Origin: Phyto melanocephala
Taxonomy: Eukaryota > Arthropoda > Insecta > Diptera > Rhinophoridae
Assembly (NCBI GenBank): GCA_941918925.1
Contig: OW799235.1
Coordinates: forward strand, 107,153,947-107,217,946
Length of the DNA: 64,000 bases
Reading direction: 5' to 3'
Under the pieces are notes generated by a model. It saw nothing but the letters and a program-made list of their open reading frames with translations. It made no database searches and was not told the DNA's origin. The position numbers and the translations under genes were made by a program. Of the stretch, positions 1 to 12,772 are shown piece after piece; the stretch's first letter is position 1, and each line of letters begins with the position of its first letter.

Positions 1-1535
1 TTTATAAAAAAACCAAAAAAGTTGATCTCAAGCTTGGAAAAAAATCATAAGTAATCAACAAAAAAGATCAAGAAATTTAGACGATATACATAATTATAAA
101 ATTTGTTAGATTTTACTTAAATATACTTGTGGGAAGCTAAGCTAAATTTAAAAATTATATGTCTGGACGTGAATCTGTTGTTAAACTTAAATGAGAACTC
201 AGATAGTGTACAGATAACATAAGAAAGACGTTCAATTGTAAATGAGCTTCATCACTCATATTCAGATTTTCCACATAGTTGATTTCATTTTTGGCCAACT
301 GTTAAAATTTAACTGCAACATTTTGACGTTGCCGATGATTTGCGGGCTTTAGTTCCTGCTTGTACGTAATAACGTTGATATACTAACATAAATACTCTTA
401 CAAATAAATACATAAATATACATAGATTTTTTTCAACAATAATTCGACAAAGAGGTTTATTGGTTGCACATAAAAAACTTGCAACATAATCATTTAATAT
501 TGTTGTAGACATTGAGAGGCATAATACAGATGACTTACGCCTCGCAGCGTAATATTATGAAAACACTACGCTTAAGCCACACAATGTTACACACTACAAC
601 TAAATAGTTATTTTCTAAATATATCGTTAAGTGTACGAGTATTGAAAGTGCATGCATGGATACGATAGCTGCGATATAAGCGGAGGTGCATACAACAAAA
701 AATCTTAATGAACACATACACAACACTTAAATAACATACATAAATATATACATCATATTCATACATATGTATATACATACATACATACATAAATACATTT
801 GAATATTAGAAGTCAGTTGCAGCAATATGCCCATACAAAATGTTTGTTTAGAAACGTTTAGACAAACTTACTATGATTTTGTTAATGTTTTGAGTGGGGG
901 CTTTTAACTTTTACTTAAAAGCACAAAACGTGGCAAATGCATATAGTTATGTATGTTTGTTTTTCTATTGTTATCGAATAAGTGTTGTGTAGACAGTTGC
1001 ATCAATATTTTTTAGCAAATAACTGTTTTAGTTTACTGCAATTGTTAAAAATGCAATACGTTTAATCTTAATATGATATTTATATGTATGTGTGTAACAT
1101 ATGCAGATTTCTTCGAAACTACACTGTCCACTATTTTTGCTTAAAAGATGGATAACAAATGTCTAGGTTTTCCAGTCCGAATATGTCTACTTTTTCAAAT
1201 ATGTTTAAAAAAATTTGTTAAATTTTAAGTGACATAGCAATTAAATACGATAATGTATGATAATGAAAGGACTTTCTTGCCACGTGCAAAAAATTTTACA
1301 TTAGTGGGAAAGGATCCGAGATATCATATATGACATGTTTAATTTAACGTTAGATTTAAAAGTCACCCAAGACAAAAATGAAGCCAAAGTCAAGCCATGA
1401 ACAACGATATAAGGTATGATAAGATCGGACTTTAAATGGCGGCGCTATATACATATAAAAAACAAAAATGGTGTATTTTGGGGCGTGGCAAAAAAAAATG
1501 TTCCTGCTTTAGAAACTTTATTGACATATCTTTGA
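1..1535. other. AT-rich non-coding stretch, no gene seen
   Basis: Only short stop-limited ORFs of low-complexity composition. A CATA-type microsatellite lies near 761-796. Nothing else recognisable. Confidence 0.6.
761..796. repeat. CATA/TA microsatellite
   Basis: A short run of ATAC/CATA units with interruptions. Confidence 0.6.
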
Positions 1536-1539
1536 TTCT

Positions 1540-2230
1540 AGGGAGTGACTGGTACAATTTTTTTAGTTTTGAAGCCGACCCGCCTTACTGTAGGCCTCTA
1601 AAGAAAACAAAATAACATAAACTCTTCTTGCACAGATTTGAAGCTACTGTTATAGACATTTTACTTTGGATCCAAAATTATTGAACCATACTCAAGAATA
1701 GGCCAAACCAAAAAAGTATACAGTTGTTTTGTAATATATATGGGTAACAGGTTGAATGAGATATGTTGAATAAAATAAAGTTTAGGACCAAATAAAATTA
1801 CAAAGTCAGAGACGGTTTCCAGTCTGTCTGTAGTATGACAGTTTAAGAAATAATTCACGCTTATATGTCATATATAGAAGAAACACATGTGTTTGCACTT
1901 TACAGCATTCACACTCTATTAGGTTAAGATTACACCAAAAACTAAAAGAATCTAAGTCCTTTTACAGAGTGATATGATCAGCATGATTATTGAACTAAGG
2001 AACGTCCTCATCATACATTAAGGCATCCGATAACTTAAGCGTATTTGGCAGATCATTAATAAAAAGAAGAGAACAAAACCAATTGGTTTAGCAGTAATAT
2101 TTAAAATGAACGTTTTGTTTTCTATTCGTCAAGTACGAATAAATCTACTTAAAACTGTTTTCCGCAAATCCCATCAGATCAATTTGTTTTAAGTTTCTGA
2201 TTGACCTTATCAAAAGCTTTACTAAAGCAG
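1540..2230 (-). pseudogene. Decayed Jockey-like LINE reverse transcriptase fragment
   Basis: Read on the minus strand with several frame changes, this shows non-LTR reverse transcriptase landmarks in the right order: FSKAFDKVNQKL (motif A with the catalytic Asp) near 2230, then GFAENSFK, YLTNRKQNVHF, INDLPNTLKLSDALMYDEDV (the YADD motif decayed to YDED), NHADHITL, FWCNLNL, and near 1600-1750 TKQLYTFLVWPILEYGSI followed by FKSVQEEFMLFCF. The segment between the NRKQNVHF and INDLPN motifs, where a GVPQGS-type block is expected, is missing. Many stops and frameshifts make it non-functional. The order and spacing are typical of Jockey-group RT ends; the exact family is not determined. Confidence 0.75.
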
Positions 2231-4049
2231 GTACAAGATACAAATTACATCATTTTGCTTTTGTTCAACACAACTACAATTCAGTAGCATAGTAAAGTGC
2301 AGTAGATTAGCAACTTAAACATACAAAATACAAAAAATTGGTCTTGGTAAATACTCCAAAAAATTCAGTTTGTGCATGCAGTTAACTTAAAGGCATTGTT
2401 TATGTACTCATAACTGCAACAGGGTTCAATGGTCCTCTCCGATAATGTCTTCGTAATTTGATATTATAATTTATCTAAAATATAATTAGGAAAAAATTTT
2501 TTAAGGGTTAAAAAAAAATTTCTTCAAATCGGTTAAACTGTACCTGATTTACAAAATCGTGCCTGCAGGACTAAACAAAGAAAAATCAGTTCACAATGTG
2601 CCTTAACGTCGTTTTTGTAATTTCTAAAAAATCATTCTACTCTTAATTAATATTGTATTATTTTGACAAATTATTAAACTTGTTTTTAACATTTTATTGC
2701 ACAAAATTGTGGTTTCAATTGTGGTTTTACTACAGAGAAAATACAAGAGCAAAAAATGTTTAATTAAAAACACGTCGTCACTTTGCAAGTTCATACAACC
2801 ATTAGTAAGAGGCTGCACATAAAGGTGGCATAGTACTACATGTTGTGCCACACAATCCTATGTTTTATTGTATGACTGCGTATATCTGTGTATTTTTATA
2901 GTCGGCTAGTGTCAAAACAAATTTATTTTATGGTCTATAATTAAAACCTTGTCTTATAAAAAATTAAATTAAAAAAAAAACGATTTCTGTTTGATATGAC
3001 TATCAACAAGTAAAGTAAATGAAAAAATAAAAGGAATAAAAATATTATGCCTGTATGTGTATGTATAAAATGTTCACGTTTTTATTAAAAGTTCATATTT
3101 CAAATTCATACAAATTGTATGCAGTAGCATTTTGTGTAACTTTAAAGTCTCTGTATTAAATCTGTGACGAAAAGAAACAATTGCTTAAGTTGACTTAAGC
3201 TAATAATAACATGATACCTATCAACACTACTTTAAGCTTGCAATTTTTGTTTTCCAAAAACGAATTTTACATTTTTTCGTATAGTTTTTCAGGAAGTTAT
3301 AGCATTAAAACTTTTTGCTTAAATCTAACTAAATTTATGAAGATCTATATGTCCTTTAACTAATGCAGGACCAAAGTCATAAATTGCCTGAATCATTTTG
3401 TAAAATTTCCACTTGAAAATTTAAAAGCGATTTGCTGAGGAATGGAAAAATCAGACATAAGCAGTTATTTACTATTGTCACATTAATATACATTGATGTT
3501 TTAAGTTGCAGCATAATCATACTTGCAGTAAAATTTAATTAATTTTAAATACTTAGATGTAGAAGCTTAAATTTATAAATCTTTTTATATAGATCCTATA
3601 CAGTTTTATTACCTCTTCAGTAAAAAAATATACTAATATCATGTTGTTGCTTAGTTTCAGTGTTGTCATATGTGAAGTTTTGCCCCATTTTTTGTTATTT
3701 TTTTTCTTGATATAAAAAAAAAAAACAGATTTTTTTTTTATTTTTTTTTTTATTATTTTGTAGTTTATTACTATCCAAAATGCCATTTAATATAATAACG
3801 ACTAATAGCTATTTGGTTCTAATGTAAAAGCAAATTTTGAAAATATATTGCGAAAAATATAACAATATTGGTGGCGGGTATAAAAAAATAACAGTATTAA
3901 AAAATTAATTAAAATTTCTAAAAATTTTTAAAAATATTAAATATTTATTTAATTATTTTAAATTATTTTAAATAAAGTATTTATTGTATCAATATATTAT
4001 TGAACCCATTTCAAATAAAAGAATACGAAAATAAAATATAAAATTTTTA
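2231..4049. other. AT-rich stretch, no gene seen
   Basis: Poly-A/T runs (around 3710-3760) and low-complexity ORFs only. At 3864-3887 there is a lone 'TTGGTGGCGGGTATAAAA' end typical of the second Helentron-like family (see 26780-28716), with no body attached. Confidence 0.55.
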
Positions 4050-4572
4050 TTTTTATACCCGACACCAAAAAAATATGGTGAATCGGGGTTTGATTTTATG
4101 ACGATCTAGCTATGTCCGTCAGTCTGCCCGTCTGTTGAAAGCACGATAGAGGTCGCAACGAAAAAGCTAGGGGGCTCAAAAAAAGCTTTTGGCTCAGCTG
4201 GGATTCGATGCCGCGTTTATCCTAACCAGTATATATGTATGTATGTTGTTGTTGTAATTGTGAAAAAAACGAGATGGTCGTGATTTTTTGCTCATATCTC
4301 AGAAAGTTGTGAGGCGATTGTGCTGAATTTCAATAGCGATTCATTCCCGGATATTTTCCAGAGATTATTACCATACACAGATCTGAGAAGCATACAGTTG
4401 CTTCTAAAAGTTGACTTCAACCAACACACGGACAGGGCTTAATCGACTCCTCTATTCATAAGCTTTCAGAAAAGTTATACTTTATGGGGTCGGAAATGAA
4501 AATTGTAGAAATTACAAACGGAATGACAAAGCTATATATACCCTTGTGCATCACAGGTGAAGGGTATAAAAA
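4050..4572. mobile_element. Chimeric Helentron-like element with two outward-facing 5' ends
   Basis: It starts TTTTTATACCCGACACC, continues through 'GATCTAGCTATGTCCGTC' and 'GAAAGCACGATAGAGGTCGC' (the second Helentron-like family, minus orientation), and at about 4185 switches to the first family in plus orientation: GGCTCAGCTGGGATTCGATG, the GTTGTTGTAATTGTG block, GGGGTCGGAAATG, and a final GAAGGGTATAAAAA. Both ends are therefore the ATACCC-type 5' terminus and neither has the 3' hairpin. Non-coding. Confidence 0.75.
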
Positions 4573-7500
4573 CAAACCAATAAGTCAATTAATTAAAAAA
4601 TGTTTACGATAATTTCTTATGTAATAACCATATGGAATGCTACAACCAAATATTGATTTTGGACACACCTGCATACAGCTAAAAAATTTTACAATATTGA
4701 AACATTACACGTTTGATAATAGTTCTGTATACACATATGAACTTACTTTTCTGTTAAATATATCAATTTTTTTCTTCAATATTTATCTCATTTATGAACA
4801 GTTTAACTTCTTCAACTCATTTAAATAATCCTACAAAATCAAAATTTGACAAAAAAAATGTGTGTTATTTTGATGATGATTAACAAATTTTAATTTTTCC
4901 ATTTTTTAAACTAACAGAAAATGTTTTACTATTCGAAAACATTTAATATTAATTTAAAAATTTATTAAATAAATTAAAAATTTTATTAGATTTTAAAATC
5001 TAATCAAAAATTCAATTAATTAACTTATATAACTTTAAAAAATATATTAGTCTTAAACAGTTTAGGCTATGGTTTCCAAAAACATTTTTTCCCCAAACCC
5101 AATAAATAAGACATATCTTTAATATAGAAAAAAAAATTTATACAAATTTAAAATGGCAACACTATTTGGCTTTTAAATTACTGGAAAACATTCACTTTTC
5201 ATGGTGATTTTCAATGTCCTATGTCAGTATGTTTGTCTATCATTTTATTTGTCAGTATGTTAGCTTTTCTGTTAGCAGCAGTCTGTATGTGTGTGGTTTC
5301 GATTATATTTTTTGTTTTTATAACTTTAGTTGTACCTCAAATGTATGAACATTCAATTTTTGTTTCAAATTTCATTTATATAGACGTTTTACATCTTAAA
5401 TTGATTTAACATTTAATTAATGCACTTTTTTGTGATTTTAATAATACACTGACAAAGAATTGCATGAAAAAACTTGTCATGAATTCATTAATAGTTTTAT
5501 TTATTAGATTTTTAAAGATAAATGAAAAACAATTTAATACAAGTCACTAGACTCTTTTAAAATTTATCGCACTAGTTTGTATAAATTTTCAAATAAACGA
5601 ATTATTGCCCGACACCAACAAATTGAATTTTGATATGTGACACAGTTTTTAAGAAATGTGTAACATTTATAGAATTTATTAAAATACATAAATTATTGTC
5701 TAAAGTCTTTTTGTTTCCATGAGATTGCAAATTAATTCTGAAAAAATTAATACCTTTTTTGAAAAAAAAAAAATAGTATAACTAATTTTGTGTGTAAGTG
5801 TGAGAAAATTAGTCCTTCAGATTACATCTTGTACACGATAGCTACTTGCCTAAAATCATTACAAAACATTAAAGCCTAAAAAATATCTGTCACACAAAAA
5901 CAATTGATTAATAAAAACATTTTTCTGTTATTTTTTTATTCAATGTTCTTCACATCTAAAGCAAACCTTTGGTATCATTAAGAAGATAAAACTTTTAGAA
6001 TAACACAGCAAAATCTTTTTTAAATTGTATAATAGGTTGTTATTATTTCATACATTACGTAGTAATAAGCCACTGTTACCGACATGATTATATACAAAAA
6101 ACATAATAATGGCCTGTTGGTTAGGTTGAAAAGGGGGGGTATAAAAGCCCAAACCCATGACAGGTATGCACTTATGCCCAGTTGGCATGTTGTGCGCTAA
6201 TGTATAATGTATAATGACCTGTAAGTAATGACTTTAATAAACAGGTAAGGTAAGTTAAAATTTTTCTTGGACCATTCTAGCACGCATTCATAGAGCATAA
6301 TAATACGTCAAGATAAATGGGCTCAACCCATAAGTCAACCCGCATATGATTCACAAATTGATCGGAACTACGTAAAGTGCATTGATTTTTCTTTTTGTAA
6401 AATAAAATTCCATTTTTTGCCACAAAAAAATTTTTGACCGAGTGCTTCGACAATCCTTTTGAGAAAGTCCTTCATTTGTTGTTGATCATATACTCGAAAA
6501 AAATAATGTGGTTTAGGTAATCACATTTAAAAAAAACATACTATGATTGAATTATCATGCGTTTAATTAAATTAAAGAATGAGCCATTCAGTTGTATTGA
6601 GTTAAATAAAACTTTAATCGTTTAATATACAAATTCAGAAAAATATTTAAATTTATTTAAATAATGTACAAATTTATTGCTCATTTAATTTTTTTTTTTC
6701 GGTTTTGTGTTTCTGAACATGACCTCGTCTATCTTAACCCGGAAGTTCTGAATACATCATCATCATTTCATCCTCCATTCTTTCGCTCGTTTTTTTGCTT
6801 AGTAGTTCTTTATCACATTAGCTTTGACCCTGCACAAAAAAAATAGAGAATTGGTCTTTATGAACTGTTCCCCTGATTGAGGGTTTTGGTTCTCTTCAAA
6901 AGAGTTGTTTGATTTATTTTTCCTTGCCAATATCTGTTAGATATTTTTTTTTCCTGATCCAGGTTTTCTTTAAATACTCAAGTCTTTCTTATATTGTTTA
7001 ATAGTTTTGAACCAGTGTGACGACGAACCTTCCTGTCATTTGACCGTTTAAATGATTGCTATTAGTGACTGATATAGAGGTTATACCGTAAATCAAAGTT
7101 TCTATTAGGTTCTTAAGGGTGATATAAAAAAATTACTGAATCTTTTATGTACATGTGATTTTGAGTCTTTCTCCTTCTTATTAAATCTATAGAGTATAAA
7201 ACATATATCTGCTAACTCTACAGCTCTACAGATAATACAAATAGTAGTCACACTTAACGTATATATCGGTCAAAGCTGACGGGTGTAAATATTACTCGTA
7301 CAATAAAATAACATTTTTATATATTTTATAATTTTTTGTTATATTTTTAATTACATTCACTTTTCCTTTATCACTACTTATTATGTTAACTTTACTACTT
7401 CCTTGAGGGGCTCATTTTAATCCATATTCATGGTATTAGCATCATTGATATTATGGCTGGAATTGCTAAAAAGTAAAAATTATGAAAATATGCAGAATAT

Positions 7501-8869
7501 ATACAGATGTGTGTTTGGCTGCCACCTTTCTTACTTACCTTTTATTTGTTGAATATTTTATATAAAACCTCGAAGAAAAAACTTATTTTTTTTAAAAATT
7601 TTATTATTGAACGTTAAGAATATTTAAGAATATTCCTGTATATTAATTATATATTAAATTGATGCAAAAGCGTTAGTACAAACATTTTGTTTATGTTAAT
7701 TTCAGTCGTTAAATACAATGGACCATGTTGGTCTCCGAGTGTGGGTGTTGGAAATAGCTCTTGATTCCTACATCCCAATTTTCAACCTACCATCAGTCAT
7801 TAATTTCTTGTACGGTTCAGATTGCTTGCTATTTCTCGGAAGTCTATATTGGATTTTTTTAAAAGTTTTAATTATTTTTCACGTACTTTTTTCGCTTTAA
7901 ATTTTAAACGAAATAATAATAATAATAATTTAATAATAATTAATAATTTAGAAAAGATAATATCTGACATATTAATAAAAGCTAACTTGATTAAAAAAAT
8001 AATAATAATTTGCTGGACTAAGGATAAGATTTGACTGGAATATAGAGTTTAAGTTTTTCCTGACTCCCTCCTTAACTGTCATGCAGTAATTATACTATGA
8101 CCACACCTGATCATCAAATAATCCCAAATAATCATAATATAAACATTTAACTCCATATAATAATAACCATATGATTACTTATACAATAATTTGAAACTAT
8201 TTATTTAAATATAATCTCATATAATCATAAAATAATCCATTCAGACCTTAAAATATTCAATATTTTTTACAATGTATTTTCATTAGCCACAATATGACTC
8301 TAAATGAATCACTAACGCTAATCTTTTACTAACAGTATAATTCTAACACCATTACCTTATTAAATGACCATTAGCCATAAAAGAAAAAGTTAGAGAAAAT
8401 TCTTGAAAACTAAAATAGCATTGACAAACTTGTACTAAAAACACAATTGTATTGTCATAAAAAACTAATTATACAAAAAATAAAACCAAATAAAGTAGCA
8501 GTGTAAAAAGAGATGAAGATGGAAATGACCTAAAGGCTACATTAGAAAAAGTGTTTATAACCCAACAACCTTCAAACAAATATTATAAATTCACACAATG
8601 ATAAAGATCCACAGAAATGCATTAACAGTTTATTGTAACAAAATACATAAATGATATTAAGCTAGAGATAATTTAAGCCAATTTCTTGTTTCTTGGCTTT
8701 GTATTTTTTATTTTCATATGTATAAGTAGTATTTAATGATAGAAAATGGTCACAATCGTTAAATCTGCTAAAAGAAAAAAACATTTTTGAGTGCTATATT
8801 CTTTCGTGTCGAGTCTTAAAATACATTTCACCATAATGTATGTATAATAACCCCATCGTAGCGCAGCCA
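4573..8869. other. AT-rich stretch, no gene seen
   Basis: Short ORFs of low-complexity composition only. A 'GCCCGACACCAACAAATTG' fragment at about 5608-5626 looks like another bare end of the second Helentron-like family. The block 6110-6340 is less AT-rich and has a G7 run but shows no gene or element I recognise. Confidence 0.5.
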
Positions 8870-9135
8870 GATTTATTATTTTCAATACATCTATCATACA
8901 GCTACCCGTACTTTACTAGTTAAGCCCCTTCATTTAATACTCATATTGATGGCGTAAAGAAAAAATTTTTCACGATTTTGTTGCGGACGCAATCTTGGAT
9001 TTTAAACTCTTTTATAGTCTACTTATTCTGCTGGTCAAGGTCATTATCATATTTGACCCATATATAAATTTATTGTACGCCATTTTGTAGTGGCGGACAT
9101 CATGGATCTTAAATCGTTTATACTATATTTTACTC
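8870..9135. repeat. Fragment of a third dispersed repeat family
   Basis: It shares an ordered series of short blocks with 17997-18450 and 62105-62350: TTAAGCCC(C)TTCATTTAATAC, a 'CATATTGATGG' block, ATTTTGTTGCGGACGC-like, 'TTTGACCCATATATAAATTT', and 'GCCATTTTGTAGTGG'. Non-coding. Confidence 0.55.
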
Positions 9136-9182
9136 TGCTAGTCAAAGCACTGGTGAGAGAATTTTTAAGTACAGTGACATAA

Positions 9183-9420
9183 AAAAGTAAGCTGACAGGT
9201 AGGTTTTCATTAAAAATTAGTCACAAAAATTTTTTTTGTTGTAAAAAATTTATAATAATGTAGTTCACACAAAATTTGACTTTTTTTTAGTTGGACAAAA
9301 AGGTAAGCGTATAGATTTCCTTTAAAATTTAAACACGAGAAATTGTTTTGGTTGTAAAAAGTGAATAATGATACAGTAAACACTGAATTTATTTTTTTTT
9401 CTTGATAAAATGGAAAAATT
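9183..9420. repeat. Diverged tandem duplication, about 110-bp unit
   Basis: Two successive blocks share the order GTAAGC..., a purine/AT tract, TTGT..TTG(T)TTGTAAAAA, a TAATAATG-like block, then CAC..AATTT and a T-run. Strongly diverged. Confidence 0.35.
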
Positions 9421-9599
9421 TTCAATACATTTTACTGCTTTGAACTTTTAAGCTTGTCTTTTTTTTTTAAATAAAATATCTTCTTAATTCCATCATATTT
9501 TTAACGCGCTGTATTTGAAAAAATACCAACACAATCGCTAAGCATGCGCACTCGACGCTGTCTCATGGACGACTTAATAAAAGAACAACAAATAATAGA

Positions 9600-9790
9600 G
9601 GTGGGGCTTACAAATAATTGTTTGGTTATTATTATAACCGAAAATTAATTTATTCATAAATTGGTATAATTTCTCTATGGATAAAGATTACAAAGAATAA
9701 CGGTCCCTATGTTTTAATATCTAAGTAGAAATCACTTTTACAAATTACTTTGATACGCCTACTTTAACACCCATCTGTTGCATATGAGAT
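9600..9790. repeat. Fragment of the second Helentron-like family
   Basis: Its blocks 'AATTTCTCTATGGATAAAGA', an 'ATTACTTTGATACGCCTAC' stretch and 'TTAACACCCATCT' are also found in the copies at 10160-10530 and 23250-23642. Confidence 0.5.
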
Positions 9791-9792
9791 AA

Positions 9793-10002
9793 CGTCGTTC
9801 GTAAATTATTGTGTTCTATGCATGGTGTAATTACATAAGGCGATAGCGTAAAGGAGAGTTGAAATAATTTTTTTAAATATGTAGTTTAACATACTCCAGA
9901 ACACACAAAAATAGTCAGCTGGGCTGGCACCGCCACCTTGTATAAGTGTACCCTAGTTCTATGTGTATATGTCATATAGAACACATTAATTTACGAACGA
10001 CG
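9793..10002. mobile_element. MITE, 210 bp, with 27-bp inverted ends
   Basis: Left end CGTCGTTCGTAAATTATTG..., right end (reverse complement) CGTCGTTCGTAAATTAATG..., one mismatch in 27. Flanked by ATAA on each side, a possible 4-bp target duplication. A short homologous block (GGTGTAATTA..AGGnnATAGC) recurs near 14580-14620, suggesting a second, decayed copy. Confidence 0.7.
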
Positions 10003-10080
10003 ATAATCTAATATTAATAAAATTTAAAACGTCATAAAACTGACTAAATTAAATATACGATTCTGAAATTTTGCTTAATA

Positions 10081-10090
10081 TAATAATAAC

Positions 10091-10151
<61 letters not shown>
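10081..10151. repeat. AAT trinucleotide microsatellite
   Basis: About 70 bp of nearly pure AAT repeat with one interruption near the start. A smaller AAT run lies at 7910-7935. Confidence 0.95.
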
Positions 10152-10152
<1 letters not shown>

Positions 10153-10159
10153 GGAAAAT

Positions 10160-10530
10160 TAAGGTGGCATGTATACTTTGATATTATTATTTGATTTCTG
10201 ATATTAATACAAATTCTCTATGGAAAAAATTTTGTAAGAACAAGGGACTCATCATTAGATGAAATAACTTTGACATGTCTATTTTACCGCCCTTCTCTCA
10301 TATATTGTAGTAAAAGGAAGTTGGTAATATCGCTGCTATTGTATAAATACTTAGGTTTAATTTTAATTTTAAATATAAGAACATTAATTACTACATACAA
10401 TAGCAAATTGGACTTAAACAAAAAAAGTATTACAAATTTCAAATAGTATAAGGAAATTATTCTATAGTAATTAGGGTTGTGAATACAACAAATTGGTGGC
10501 GGGTATCGAAAATATTGCTCTTACTGCTTT
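10160..10530 (-). mobile_element. Second Helentron-like family, decayed copy without hairpin
   Basis: It aligns by eye with 23250-23642 along its whole length, in the same orientation: AAATTCTCTATGG, TTTGACATGTCTA, ATATTGTAGTAAAAGGAAG, 'GTTGTGAATACAACAAATTG', then GGTGGCGGGTAT and GCTCTTACT. The terminal hairpin has been lost. Confidence 0.6.
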
Positions 10531-11486
10531 TGTTATTACTATAGAACTTTAGATTAAAAAAACGTTAACATAAACACAAAAATTGTATAATTCTACATAT
10601 AATTTTCAGCATATGACCATTCCATCTGGATCGAAAGAAATCCAATAACATTGTTTAATTTTTGATTAATTCAAACAGCAGTAGTCCAACGCTCAGAAGC
10701 CTTTCCTAGATAAAGCTCAACTATATTTAACTAATTCTTTTATAATTGGCTGCAAAACATTAGAAAAACAACAACGATAAAGAAACTGAACTAAACAAAC
10801 ACAGGGAAAACAACATATATTATAGACTTTTTATAAATCCGACAAACAGTATGATGACCTACAATTACTTTAACACAGCATCATCATCACACACACAATA
10901 ACAATGACTTAGTTCTTTTTTTTAGTTTTAAGTCACAACAAATAAAAATGGCAAAATGAAATGAAATGAAAAAGTTTAAAAGTAAGTACCTACATGAAAA
11001 ATCAAATGCTGGAAAAGTAGTAAATTTTGTTTTTTCAATTTTCAATGATTAATGGGTCTAAAAAGTAGCAGTAGAAAACTTTTTATGCCACAACTTTGCA
11101 AATAAAGGGGCGATAATGATTGAATTACCAGCAAAAAATCAACTCAACAAGTATAAAACCATCTATTTATAAACATACATACTTTTGTTTTTATATATTG
11201 TGCCAAACAAATATAATAATTAGGGAACATACTGATTATTAACAAATAATAATTGTTTAATGAGCTAAAAAAAAAATTATAAAAAATATTCTGATTTTCT
11301 TAATGTTTAAATATGTTAGTAATTTATATGCAATTAATATATTATTTTAATGGTTGCAAATTAAAAAAAGTTTTTTTTTATTAAAATTTATGGGAAAAAA
11401 TCTCAGTGTTGTTCTTTCAGTTTTGTAAATATGTATGTTCGATTATGATAATTTTTTCCAAATAATTATACTCTCCACTACAACAA
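10531..11486. other. AT-rich stretch, no gene seen
   Basis: No coding signature and no repeat that I recognise. Confidence 0.5.
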
Positions 11487-12489
11487 TTCCCAGCCTGCAA
11501 AATTGTCCGACATCTGTTAGATGTCTGTAAGAAATGTCGGCAAACAAGTAAGAATTCTATACGAATTCTGACAGACTTCTGACCGCCAAACATATGAAGT
11601 GGTTGACACGAATTCTGACAGAAATGTCGTGGGAAATTCTGAGTTTTTTACCGACGTGTCTTATAGAAATCTAACAGAAATCTGAAAGAAAAAGCAAGGG
11701 AAATTCTGATTTATTATACGACATTCGTATTGACTTCTGACAGATTTCTGAAAGCTTGTCTGATGTAATTCTAACCGATTAATCGTACAGATTTCTTAAA
11801 GAGATCTGAAATATTTAATAAAATAAAACTCAGTTTTTTGTAATATTTTTTTAATTATTTAATTTATTACTTAATAACATATATTCATATACATTATTTA
11901 TATGCTAGATATAATAGTTAAAACAATTCATTTAAATATTTTAAACTAACCTGAAAATCCAAATACGCATCTTTTTTAACATTTTTCCGAAAAGCCTGAC
12001 GTGACACTTTATTTATATATATTGTTTATTAATCACAAAACAAACACTTTCTATATTACTTTTAAACTTTTTTAACACACCAATAAATTAAATTTTTTTA
12101 GTATCACTTATTTTGTTGCACTTTATGACTTAAATGAACAATTTGTAAAACAAACAAAATCAAGATTACAAAATTGGTAAAGGCAAAAAATTCCGTTTTA
12201 GTTTGTAAAGAAAAAAAAACAAAAAATCATAACCAAAAGGAATAAAAACAACTTAGACATATCTGTACGAAATCAGTCAGATATCTATCAGACATGTCGG
12301 TAAACAAAAAATAATAAAATCCCTTCGACCTATCGGTACGAAATCAGTCAGAAATCTATCAGACGTGTCGTACATTAAATTTCCCAGACATGTCTTACAG
12401 AAATCTGTATGAAATGTCCGTAAAAAAAGTCAGATATTTGTAAGACTTGTCTGATTCAGACATTGTCGTACTTTTGTGCAGGCTGGGAA
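11487..12489. mobile_element. Foldback element, about 1 kb, with modular inverted arms
   Basis: The ends are TTCCCAGCCTGCA and TGCAGGCTGGGAA, a perfect 13-bp inverted repeat. Long arms follow (left to about 11815, right from about 12255), dominated by variants of TCTGACAGAAATGTCG / TACAGAAATCTGT. The right arm has two direct units of about 70 bp starting GACATATCTGTACGAAATC and GACCTATCGGTACGAAATC. The centre is AT-rich and has no ORF of note. No clear target duplication. This architecture recalls foldback-type elements; the superfamily is not determined. Confidence 0.8.
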
Positions 12490-12637
12490 GTGACATAAGT
12501 TTGTCATTCCGTGTGTAAGCCCAGTATGCAGTTTAACCCAATTTTAAGGTACCAAATTTTTTGTTTATTTCTACGCGAAAAAAATAGTTGTTTTCAAACA
12601 AATGACAAAAAATTAGTATTCAAAAAATACATAATCA

Positions 12638-12772
12638 GCCTTATTGTCATTGGCGTTGTCGTATTTTTTGGTACCGTGTAATATTTACGCCAATGTAAAA
12701 TGAATGAGACCTTGTCGTATTTCTGTCGTTTTCGACACAAAAACGACACGACAACGCCAATGACAATAAGGC
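12638..12772. mobile_element. Small MITE with perfect 25-bp inverted ends
   Basis: 135 bp, starting GCCTTATTGTCATTGGCGTT and ending with its exact reverse complement over 25 bp. The interior again contains GTCGT/ACGAC motifs. No coding capacity. Confidence 0.85.

Noticed and set aside
3553..3786. 77-codon Lys/Asn/Ile-rich ORF
   Set aside because: Driven by A/T runs; no conserved motif, poor start context.
10081..10151. Possible CRISPR-like or coding repeat
   Set aside because: A plain AAT microsatellite without spacers.
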